From Torulaspora globosa (lineage: Eukaryota > Ascomycota > Saccharomycetes > Saccharomycetales > Saccharomycetaceae): a DNA stretch of 64,000 nt. The notes beneath the pieces were generated by a model that saw nothing but the letters and a program-made list of their open reading frames with translations, did not search any database and was not told the origin of the DNA. The DNA lies in assembly GCF_014133895.1 (NCBI RefSeq), contig NC_050728.1, positions 992,001-1,056,000 of the forward strand, written 5' to 3'. A program made the translations under genes and the position numbers. Below, piece by piece: positions 56,909 to 64,000 of the stretch; the stretch's first letter is position 1, and every line of letters starts with the position of its first letter.

Positions 56909-57490
56909 GGCTGCGTGAAAGCTTCCGTATGCCGCCTGACTGCCAAACAGAGAGTCCTCTTTTAAACAACTATCTCTTCGTTAGCCTAAATGACACATTC
57001 GATGAGATGATTAATTTCGGTGAAATCCAAAACTTTTCAAGCGACTGTTTCTGTTCTCTAGAATCCGTGCACCCAAACACACATCCGTGCACCAGGAAAT
57101 GCTGTTTTCAGAACTTCGCACGGGTTTTGTCTCCTTACGCGCTGCAGAGCGACGCGCATCATCCGGCAGCTGTGGGCTTAGCGTGCGCAGATTGGACTTC
57201 CACCAGGAGCTTCCTAACGGTTCGCCTGCGCTCAACCAGCGCCCGTTGCGCGCGGTGCTTGTGGTCCTGCCAGGACTCTCCTTCCAGCGCTTTCACCGTG
57301 CTGCTGAGCTGGGCTGAGATTCGGGAGCTAGGCAGGCTCAGCCCAAGCAGCAAACAGCGCTAGTGGGCATCCAGGAACAGTCTCCGCGCAAGCGTTGCGT
57401 AGTGAACCTTTGATATACCAGTACAATAATTTTCCAAATAACAGAATAGGTTTGGATAAATCTACCGTAAAGAAGACACCAGGACAAATC
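56909..57490. promoter_or_regulatory. Divergent promoter region DPH3 / RPS8 with tandem Rap1-type sites
   Basis: The key features are two exact copies of ATCCGTGCACC at 57063-57073 and 57083-57093, each a HOMOL1/Rap1-type site in the same direction and 20 bp apart, the usual layout of ribosomal protein promoters. A PAC-like GATGAGATG lies at 57001-57009, about 95 bp upstream of the DPH3 start. A GC-rich stem-forming stretch lies at 57300-57351. The region to the RPS8 ATG is long (0.57 kb from the Rap1 sites), explained by the predicted intron in the RPS8 leader. Confidence 0.75.
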
Positions 57491-57653
57491 GTATGTGATA
57501 GTGTGCTACAATCGAAGCCTCAGAGGATATATTTTCGATCTCATCAGGAAGAATACTGTAACGACGTGGTTTCCCGATATATTGGGATTTCTCTGAGGGT
57601 TGAGGCAAACGAATAATCGAGGATCAATCTTACTAACAAGCAACACATTGCAG
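57491..57653 (+). other. Predicted intron in the RPS8 5' UTR (163 nt)
   Basis: GTATGT at 57491-57496, TACTAAC at 57631-57637 and CAG at 57651-57653, all matching yeast splice consensus in the right order. The ATG of RPS8 is 11 bases after the 3' splice site. The branch point lies 16 bases from it. An 8-bp inverted repeat (CCTCAGAG at 57518-57525, CTCTGAGG at 57591-57598) could bring the 5' site near the branch point, as seen in other ribosomal protein introns. S. cerevisiae RPS8A and RPS8B have no intron to my knowledge. Confidence 0.8.
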
Positions 57654-57663
57654 TAGATACAAA

Positions 57664-58272
57664 ATGGGTATTTCTCGTGATTCTCGTCACAAAAGATCCG
57701 CTACCGGTGCTAAGCGTGCTCAATTCAGAAAGAAGAGAAAGTTTGAATTGGGTCGTCAACCAGCCAACACCAAGATCGGTGGTAAGAGAATCCACGCTGT
57801 GAGAACCAGAGGTGGTAACAAGAAATTCAGAGCTCTAAGAATTGAAACTGGTAACTTTTCTTGGGCTTCCGAAGGTGTTGCTAAGAAGACCAGAATTGTT
57901 GGTGTCGCTTACCATCCATCTAACAACGAGTTGGTCAGAACCAACACTTTGACCAAGTCCGCTATTGTCCAAATCGATGCTACCCCATTCAGACAATGGT
58001 ACGAAGGTCACTACGGTCAAACTCTCGGTAAGAAGAAGAACGCCAAGGCCGCTGAGGAAGAAGCCGTTGCCGCTTCCAAGAGCACTCAAAAGAAGTGGGC
58101 CTCTAGAGCCGGTGCTGCCAAGATCGAGTCCTCCGTTGAGTCTCAATTCGGTGCCGGTAGATTGTACGCCGCTATCTCTTCAAGACCAGGTCAATCTGGT
58201 AGATGTGACGGTTACATCTTGGAAGGTGAAGAATTGGCCTTCTACTTGAGAAGATTGACCGCTAAGAAATAA
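57664..58272 (+). CDS. RPS8: 40S ribosomal protein eS8
   Basis: A 202-residue protein (S. cerevisiae Rps8 is 200). It begins [20 protein letters not shown], is strongly basic at the N-terminus, and ends [21 protein letters not shown], all typical of eS8 in the small subunit body. The coding frame is not interrupted. Codon use is extreme (GGT, AAG, GCT, TTG, AGA), as in highly expressed genes. S. cerevisiae has two copies (RPS8A, RPS8B), on each side of the duplication; one gene here stands for both. AAR2 follows, matching YBL072C-YBL074C. Confidence 0.99.
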   Translation: MGISRDSRHKRSATGAKRAQFRKKRKFELGRQPANTKIGGKRIHAVRTRGGNKKFRALRIETGNFSWASEGVAKKTRIVGVAYHPSNNELVRTNTLTKSAIVQIDATPFRQWYEGHYGQTLGKKKNAKAAEEEAVAASKSTQKKWASRAGAAKIESSVESQFGAGRLYAAISSRPGQSGRCDGYILEGEELAFYLRRLTAKK

Positions 58273-58755
58273 GCTTGAAGGAAGTCTACTTTTCTCAGCA
58301 TGTATAACATTAAGTTTATAATAAATTTTCACCCCATCTATCGACTATGTTTGCAAAAGAGGATAAACAGCGTTTCTACGTTTGATGGTCAGCTGTTCAA
58401 TCATGAGCTGGTCAAGATTTGTGAAATCTGAATGACAAGAGATGGATCAGAAATAAGGCAATCAAAGTTCTCTGCAAAACAAAATGTTCAGTACAGGTCT
58501 GTGTAAATGATTATTTCATCATCTAAAAAGCAAGGAAATACAGCATCCCATTGTTGCTCGTCTGAGCAGCAGGTAGCTAAGATGCTTAAGGCTTTTACGG
58601 CTGTTTGATCTTGGCAAGAGTATTGTTTGATTAGAAAGGTTTGTTTTCATCTCGGCCCTCTTTATAAAGCCATGGTTGAAAAACTATTGGGACGTCGTTA
58701 TTCACGTTCAGCTACTTGAAAAGTAAACTTAGGGCAAACACAAGTTGGAACGCCG
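58273..58755. other. Intergenic, RPS8 to AAR2
   Basis: 0.48 kb between plus-strand genes. A/T-rich terminator-like sequence follows RPS8 (to about 58330), the minus-strand snoRNA candidate is at 58441-58528, and AAR2 promoter sequence with a TTTATAAAG box near 58660 completes the stretch. Confidence 0.5.
58441..58528 (-). ncRNA. SNR56: C/D box snoRNA candidate, snR56-like
   Basis: On the minus strand: C box ATGATGA at 58522-58516, D' box CTGA at 58491-58488 and D box CTGA at 58450-58447, giving about 88 nt with short flanks, the size of S. cerevisiae snR56. Directly before D' is CACAGACCTGT (58503-58493), complementary to ACAGGTCTGTG in yeast 18S rRNA as I recall it. The fifth base upstream of D' pairs with the first G of AACAGG; S. 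cerevisiae snR56 is known to guide 2'-O-methylation of 18S G1428, which I believe is this base. Position (between RPS8 and AAR2) and opposite strand match snR56 near RPS8A. The terminal stem is weak or unclear. Ends are estimates. Confidence 0.8.
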
Positions 58756-59808
58756 ATGGGAGCCATATTATTCAATAGCGATGTGCTCAAATTCGATGTC
58801 ACGGTAGGCATTGATCAATTCTCGTTCCAGGTAAAGGCTGGAAGTCCCTTTTGCGGCATTAAGAACCTCCCAGACGGTCTCCACGTGATACACATCAGTT
58901 CCAGTTCCAATGATGATGGTGATGGTATAAGGTATGGATATTGGTTCCAGGACTCTCGGGGTCTATATATGCGATATGACGAGGAGAGCGGGATGTACCA
59001 AATGTCCCGGGAGCCGGATGATGCCAAGTATGAGCGTATGTTGCAACTAGGTAGCCATTTGATGGTAAGCTTCCCCAAGCTTGACGAGGCGAATTGGCTT
59101 GAACTGACAAGATTCATCTCGTATGAGCAGATTGAGACGATATTGGACGCCAGATATCCCTACGTCGATTCCTCCATGACAGCCATGGAAGAGTCCCGTG
59201 TGCTAAACAAAAGACTAAGAATCCCCAATGACAGTACCTGTAAGCACTTCAAGTACACCGAGATCCACTTCAAATCGCCCGACGCGATACGGCCAAACCA
59301 TGAAATGCAAGACTACATGGACAAATCACACTATCTCAATCATGTGATTGTCGCTCGCGACATGAGAGGCCACATCAACCGTCTACTGGGCGAACTACAG
59401 TTTGCATTCTGCAATGCAATGTTGTTCGGTAACTACGGCTCCAGTCTGCAGTGGCATAACATCATCGAACTCATCAGCTTTAGCTCTAAACTTTCCCTTA
59501 CATTTGTTGAAAGGTTTGACAAAGTTCTCGCTTTACAACTGCAAACTCTGCCGCCAGAGTATACAGAGGCGCTAATGAACACGGAGATGTGGGAAAGATG
59601 TCTCACAAAGTCCTACCAGAGCAACAAGCTCGAACTAACCAAGAAAGCTTACGAATCCAAATTCGATCTCGAGGAAGAAAATGAAGAGTTTGAGTCTGTC
59701 GCAAGGCTAGAGACCGGTACTCTGCCCAACATAGATAGTGACTACGGTGATGATATCGACGAGAATAAACCATCAGTTGCAAGTGGCGTCTACTACGTTC
59801 GACCATGA
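58756..59808 (+). CDS. AAR2: U5 snRNP assembly factor Aar2
   Basis: A 350-residue protein (S. cerevisiae Aar2 is 355). It shows the N-terminal beta-rich fold (IDQFSFQVKAGSPFCGIKNLPDGLHVIHI, GIRYGYWFQD) and the C-terminal helical domain (LLGELQFAFCNAMLFGNYGSSLQWHNIIELIS). Aar2 binds Prp8 in the cytoplasm, blocks Brr2 entry, and is swapped out when U5 snRNP matures in the nucleus. The C-terminal acidic tail holds possible phosphorylation sites that control release. The stop codon is only 11 bp before the first heat-shock element of the HSP70 gene. Confidence 0.94.
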   Translation: MGAILFNSDVLKFDVTVGIDQFSFQVKAGSPFCGIKNLPDGLHVIHISSSSNDDGDGIRYGYWFQDSRGLYMRYDEESGMYQMSREPDDAKYERMLQLGSHLMVSFPKLDEANWLELTRFISYEQIETILDARYPYVDSSMTAMEESRVLNKRLRIPNDSTCKHFKYTEIHFKSPDAIRPNHEMQDYMDKSHYLNHVIVARDMRGHINRLLGELQFAFCNAMLFGNYGSSLQWHNIIELISFSSKLSLTFVERFDKVLALQLQTLPPEYTEALMNTEMWERCLTKSYQSNKLELTKKAYESKFDLEEENEEFESVARLETGTLPNIDSDYGDDIDENKPSVASGVYYVRP

Positions 59809-60183
59809 AAGATTCTCTAGAACCTTCGAGAATTTTTTTTTGCTCATCGCGCGATCCGCGTAGAACCTCATGGAACTTCATGGAACTTTGGTCGAAAAGC
59901 ATCGAATTTTCAAGATTAACCTGGAGTTTTATTTATTAAGGGAGCCGCCGAAAGCAAGGGGTTTACCCATAATGAAGGAGCCGATTTTACTATGTGAAGG
60001 TATATTGGTTTTAGCGGTATTTTTGACGGGTTACGGCAGGTCTGGGAGATTTGCTTGGTTATATAAAGGGATGAAATCTCCATGTCTGTTGCAGGTCCCA
60101 TCATCACTTGCAAGACAACCATCATACGTGTGTTACTCGAAATTATAGACACGGAATCTACAGTCTAAGGAATACACCAAGAA
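59809..60183 (+). promoter_or_regulatory. HSP70 promoter: heat-shock elements, STRE and TATA
   Basis: A perfect three-unit heat-shock element, GAA-cc-TTC-ga-GAA, lies at 59820-59832. A second element (GAA-tt-TTC-aa-GA) lies at 59904-59915, and spaced GAA repeats lie between at 59860-59895. A stress response element (AGGGG) is at 59957-59961, and a TATATAAA box is at 60060-60067, 117 bp before the ATG. The layout fits Hsf1 and Msn2/4 control as at S. cerevisiae SSA3 and SSA4. Confidence 0.85.
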
Positions 60184-62127
60184 ATGTCAAAGGCAGTCGG
60201 AATCGATTTAGGAACTACGTACTCGTGTGTTGCCCATTTTGCTAACGACAGAGTGGAGATCATTGCTAATGATCAAGGTAACAGAACCACGCCATCTTAT
60301 GTGGCATTTACTGATACGGAACGGTTGATTGGTGATGCTGCTAAGAATCAGGCTGCTATCAATCCACATAACACGGTTTTCGATGCCAAGCGTCTCATTG
60401 GTCGTAAGTTCGATGATCCAGAAGTGATAAATGACGCCAAGCACTTTCCTTTCAAGGTTATCAACAAGGAAGGTAAGCCAGTGGTCCAGGTCGAATACAA
60501 GGGGGAGACAAAGACTTTCACTCCGGAAGAGATCTCTTCCATGGTATTGGGAAAGATGAAGGAAACCGCGGAAGGGTACCTGGGCACAAAGATCAATGAT
60601 GCCGTGGTCACTGTGCCAGCATATTTCAACGACTCTCAAAGACAGGCAACCAAGGATGCTGGTACCATTGCTGGATTGAACGTATTGCGTATTATTAACG
60701 AGCCTACTGCGGCAGCCATCGCGTACGGATTGGACAAGAAGGGTAGAGCTGAGCATAATGTACTCATCTTCGATTTGGGTGGTGGTACATTTGATGTTTC
60801 TTTGCTTTCGATCGATGAGGGTATTTTCGAAGTGAAGGCTACCGCCGGAGATACCCACTTGGGTGGTGAAGATTTCGACAACAGGTTGGTCACCCATTTG
60901 GCCAACGAATTTAAGAGAAAGAACAAGAAGGACTTGACTCAGAATCAAAGATCTTTGAGGAGATTGAGAACCGCTGCGGAGAGGGCTAAGAGAGCTCTAT
61001 CTTCGTCATCTCAAACTTCTGTCGAAATCGACTCTTTGTTCGAAGGCATCGATTTCTACACCTCTATAACGAGAGCTAGGTTTGAAGAACTCTGTGCTGA
61101 TATGTTCAGGTCTACTTTGGAGCCGGTTGAAAAGGTCTTGAGAGACTCCAAGCTTGACAAATCTCAGATCGATGAGATTGTTCTGGTTGGTGGTTCTACA
61201 AGAATCCCAAAGATTCAGAAATTGGTTTCAGATTTTTTTAACGGCAAGGAACCAAACAAGTCTATCAACCCAGATGAAGCTGTTGCCTATGGAGCCGCTG
61301 TTCAAGCCGCTATTCTAACAGGTGATCAGTCGACTAAGACCCAGGACTTATTGCTATTAGATGTGGCCCCATTGTCTATGGGTATCGAAACTGCAGGTGG
61401 TATCATGACAAAATTGATCCCAAGAAATTCTACAATTCCAACCAAGAAGTCGGAAACATTCTCCACTTACGCTGACAACCAACCTGGTGTGTTGATCCAA
61501 GTGTATGAGGGTGAAAGGACAAAGACGAAGGACAACAACTTGTTAGGAAAGTTTGAGCTGACTGGTATCCCACCTGCCCCAAGAGGCGTTCCTCAGATCG
61601 AAGTCACTTTCGATATCGATGCAAACGGTATTCTGAACGTCTCTGCTGTTGAAAAGGGCACTGGTAAGTCCAACAAGATCACCATCACCAACGATAAGGG
61701 TAGACTGTCCAAGGAAGATATCGAGAGAATGGTTTCTGAAGCTGAAAAATACAAGGCCGAGGATGAAAAGGAAGCTGAGCGTGTGCAGAGCAAGAACTCT
61801 CTTGAGTCGTACGCATTCAGCTTGAAGAATTCTGCTGCGGAATCCGGTTTCAAGGAGAAAGTTGGTGAAGAAGACGCCAAGAAGGTCGAAGCCGCCGCCC
61901 AGGAGACCATCAACTGGTTGGATGCTTCGCAAGCTGCTTCAACCGACGAGTACAAGGACAAGCAAAAGGAATTGGAAGGTATCGCCAACCCAATCATGTC
62001 CAAGTTCTACGGTGCTGGAGGTGCTGCTGGCGCTGCTGGTGCTGGAGGTCCAATGCCTGGAGCCGGCCCATCCTCAGGTGGACCTACCGGCGCAGAGTCC
62101 GGTCCTACCGTCGAAGAAGTCGATTAA
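60184..62127 (+). CDS. SSA3/SSA4: Cytosolic HSP70 chaperone of the SSA family
   Basis: A 647-residue HSP70. The ATPase domain (about residues 1-380) has [12 protein letters not shown], the [17 protein letters not shown] segment, [15 protein letters not shown] and [14 protein letters not shown]. The substrate-binding domain follows, with the linker [15 protein letters not shown] (about residues 386-400). The C-terminus has a GGA-rich region and ends GPTVEEVD; the EEVD motif binds TPR co-chaperones such as Sti1. Length and sequence match S. cerevisiae Ssa3 (649) and Ssa4 (642), the stress-induced members. Position between AAR2 and ILS1 agrees with YBL074C-YBL075C-YBL076C. Confidence 0.97.
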   Translation: MSKAVGIDLGTTYSCVAHFANDRVEIIANDQGNRTTPSYVAFTDTERLIGDAAKNQAAINPHNTVFDAKRLIGRKFDDPEVINDAKHFPFKVINKEGKPVVQVEYKGETKTFTPEEISSMVLGKMKETAEGYLGTKINDAVVTVPAYFNDSQRQATKDAGTIAGLNVLRIINEPTAAAIAYGLDKKGRAEHNVLIFDLGGGTFDVSLLSIDEGIFEVKATAGDTHLGGEDFDNRLVTHLANEFKRKNKKDLTQNQRSLRRLRTAAERAKRALSSSSQTSVEIDSLFEGIDFYTSITRARFEELCADMFRSTLEPVEKVLRDSKLDKSQIDEIVLVGGSTRIPKIQKLVSDFFNGKEPNKSINPDEAVAYGAAVQAAILTGDQSTKTQDLLLLDVAPLSMGIETAGGIMTKLIPRNSTIPTKKSETFSTYADNQPGVLIQVYEGERTKTKDNNLLGKFELTGIPPAPRGVPQIEVTFDIDANGILNVSAVEKGTGKSNKITITNDKGRLSKEDIERMVSEAEKYKAEDEKEAERVQSKNSLESYAFSLKNSAAESGFKEKVGEEDAKKVEAAAQETINWLDASQAASTDEYKDKQKELEGIANPIMSKFYGAGGAAGAAGAGGPMPGAGPSSGGPTGAESGPTVEEVD

Positions 62128-62416
62128 TGAAACTAGTCTTGGGTTACGAACTGGGGGGTATGCCATAGGAAGTGGCGTTATTTCACACGATATTGATTAT
62201 CAATATATATAATGCTTTATAGTAAGATATCTTGGTTGAAGCTTCAATTTCTTTGAGCTCGTTCCTTGTGAGTTTACGAAAAATTTTTACTTTTTCTGGT
62301 GGTCTGAAGCCTCTGCTCTCGAGCGACGATCAGTCATCAAGAGGTTTATCTAGCTATCAGTCAGGTAAGGCGTCAATTAGCCTCGAAACTCTGCGACTTA
62401 AGTGGAGGTTGGCAAC

Positions 62417-64000
62417 ATGTCTGAGAACTCTTCATCTCATTTCTCTTTCCCCAGAGAAGAGGAGAAAGTGCTTGCTTTTTGGGACGAAATTGATGCATTT
62501 CGCACATCTTTGAAGCTTACTGAGGATAAGCCTGAGTTTTCGTTCTTTGATGGTCCGCCATTTGCTACTGGTACTCCTCACTATGGCCATATTCTGGCCT
62601 CGACCATCAAGGACATTGTTCCAAGATATGCTACAATGACGGGCCATCACGTTGAGAGAAGATTCGGTTGGGACACTCATGGTCTACCTATCGAACACAT
62701 CATTGATAAGAAACTAAATATCACTTGTAAGGAGGACGTTTACAAGTTTGGGATCGATAATTATAATAACGAATGTAGAGCGATCGTGATGACTTATGCC
62801 GAAGAATGGAGAAAAACTATCGGCCGTTTGGGTCGTTGGATCGATTTCGATAACGATTACAAGACCATGTACCCAAGTTTCATGGAGTCCGAATGGTGGT
62901 CCTTCAAGCAGTTGTTCAATAAGGGCCAAGTTTACCGTGGTTTCAGAGTCATGCCATATTCCACTGGCTGTACTACGCCATTGAGTAATTTCGAAGCTCA
63001 ACAGAACTATAAGGATGTGAACGATCCTGCTGTAACCATTGGTTTCAACGTGATCGGCCAAGAGAAAACACAATTGGTTGCTTGGACAACTACGCCGTGG
63101 ACTTTGCCTTCCAATCTGGCTCTGTGTGTGAACCCTGACTTTGAATATGTCAAGATTTATGACGAGAAGAAAGACCGTTATTTCATTTTGCTCGAATCAT
63201 TGATCAAAACTTTATACAAGAAACCAAAGGACGAAAAGTTTAAGGTGGTTGAGAGAATTCAAGGTAAGGATTTGGTGGGTCTCAAGTATGAACCACTTTT
63301 CCCATATTTTGTGGAAAAGATGGGCGCAACTGCCTTTAAAGTCGTGGGAGATGGTTATGTTACCAGCGATTCTGGTACAGGTATTGTGCACAATGCACCG
63401 GCCTTTGGGGAAGAGGATTACAACGTTTGTTTGAACCATGGCATTTTTGAAGAGGGCGGTTTTTTCCCAAATCCGGTCGATGATGCCGGTAAATTCACCT
63501 CTGAAGTGACCGACTTCAGCGGGCTCTACGTGAAGGATGCTGACAAGGAGATTATCAAATTTTTGACGGCTACTGGGAACTTGCTTCTAGCGTCTCAAAT
63601 TAGGCACTCCTATCCATTCTGCTGGAGATCTGATACCCCTCTATTGTACCGTACTGTTCCTGCTTGGTTTGTCAGAGTCAAGGAAATCATTCCTCAGATG
63701 CTGGAGTCTGTTATGAATTCACGCTGGGTTCCAAGAACTATCCAAGAAAAGAGATTTGCAAACTGGATCGCCAACGCTCGTGACTGGAACATTTCGAGAA
63801 ACAGATACTGGGGTACGCCAATCCCGCTGTGGGTCTCCGACGACTTGGAAGAAATCGTTTGTATCGGTTCGGTTGCAGAGCTTGAAGAGTTGAGTGGTGT
63901 CACCGGCATCAAAGACCTACATCGTGACTTTATCGATAAGATCACTATCCCTTCAAAGCAAGGTAAGGGACAATTGAAGAGAATCGAAGAAGTTTTTGAT
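62417..64000 (+). CDS. ILS1: Cytosolic isoleucyl-tRNA synthetase (5' part, cut by window edge)
   Basis: The first 528 residues of IleRS; the gene continues beyond the right edge (full length is about 1070 residues in S. cerevisiae). The start MSENSSSHFSFPREEEKVLAFW matches the family. The class I HIGH-type motif is PHYGH in FATGTPHYGHILAS (residues about 48-61). The editing domain CP1 is visible, with VAWTTTPWTLPSNLAL and the conserved DSGTGIVHNAPAFGEEDY. The second motif (KMSKS) should lie beyond the window. The gene encodes the essential enzyme that charges cytosolic tRNA-Ile. It follows the HSP70 gene with a 289-bp interval. Confidence 0.97.
   Translation, partial: MSENSSSHFSFPREEEKVLAFWDEIDAFRTSLKLTEDKPEFSFFDGPPFATGTPHYGHILASTIKDIVPRYATMTGHHVERRFGWDTHGLPIEHIIDKKLNITCKEDVYKFGIDNYNNECRAIVMTYAEEWRKTIGRLGRWIDFDNDYKTMYPSFMESEWWSFKQLFNKGQVYRGFRVMPYSTGCTTPLSNFEAQQNYKDVNDPAVTIGFNVIGQEKTQLVAWTTTPWTLPSNLALCVNPDFEYVKIYDEKKDRYFILLESLIKTLYKKPKDEKFKVVERIQGKDLVGLKYEPLFPYFVEKMGATAFKVVGDGYVTSDSGTGIVHNAPAFGEEDYNVCLNHGIFEEGGFFPNPVDDAGKFTSEVTDFSGLYVKDADKEIIKFLTATGNLLLASQIRHSYPFCWRSDTPLLYRTVPAWFVRVKEIIPQMLESVMNSRWVPRTIQEKRFANWIANARDWNISRNRYWGTPIPLWVSDDLEEIVCIGSVAELEELSGVTGIKDLHRDFIDKITIPSKQGKGQLKRIEEVFD

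Noticed and set aside
60208..60948. A 246-codon open frame antisense to the HSP70 gene
   Set aside because: It overlaps the conserved ATPase domain on the other strand, has no family and reflects codon bias of the sense gene.

Overview
The window is nuclear DNA from a budding yeast of the family Saccharomycetaceae, most likely a lineage that did not pass through the whole-genome duplication (a relative of Torulaspora, Zygosaccharomyces or Lachancea; I cannot choose a genus). Three things point there. Proteins align almost end to end with Saccharomyces cerevisiae counterparts recognised from memory. The predicted introns are very short and use GTATGT or GTAAGT with TACTAAC. From about 9.5 kb rightward, one gene order interleaves genes that S. 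cerevisiae keeps on two duplicated segments (the YER086-YER103 arm of chromosome V and the YBL051-YBL076 arm of chromosome II), with one gene where S. cerevisiae often has two (DOT6/TOD6, PTC2/PTC3, AIM11/YBL059W, SHC1/SKT5, UBP9/UBP13, PRS2/PRS4, AST1/AST2, RPS8A/B, SSA3/SSA4). No transposon, LTR, tRNA, rRNA, CRISPR array, centromere or phage gene was seen.

Layout. Positions 1-8 kb hold PAR32, HCR1, DLD1, an unrecognised mitochondrial LEA-like gene, PEX13 and MMR1; these match S. cerevisiae YDL173-174 and YLR190-192. A 1.6 kb geneless stretch (about 7.9-9.5 kb) separates them from the YER/YBL block and is a likely rearrangement point. Positions 9.5-26 kb hold ILV1, AIM10, SBH1, PIN4, SAS3, DOT6/TOD6, a TatD-family hydrolase, PTC2/3, TRP2 and PTH2. 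Positions 27-42.6 kb hold SHP1, MET6, IES5, TSC11, the spliced divergent pair AIM11/CMC2, PUP3, YEL1 and RAD51. Positions 42.9-64 kb hold SKT5/SHC1, PRX1, SEF1, UBP9/13, PRS2/4, UBC6, AST1/2, KTI11/DPH3, RPS8, AAR2, an SSA-type HSP70 and the 5' part of ILS1, which runs off the right edge.

The genes are independent housekeeping units and not an operon or a single pathway. Promoter motifs do link some to known regulons: Gcn4-type sites at ILV1, TRP2 and MET6; Rpn4 (PACE) sites at PUP3 and SHP1; a palindromic pair of MluI boxes at RAD51; heat-shock elements at the HSP70 gene; tandem Rap1 sites at RPS8; and a PAC/RRPE cluster in the promoter of the PAC-binding repressor DOT6/TOD6 itself.

The least expected observations are a predicted intron in the 5' untranslated region of RPS8, a C/D snoRNA candidate (snR56-like) on the minus strand between RPS8 and AAR2 with an 11-nt 18S rRNA guide, the LEA-like mitochondrial protein, and the absence of KIP1 from its expected place. 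No wholly new multi-gene system was found.
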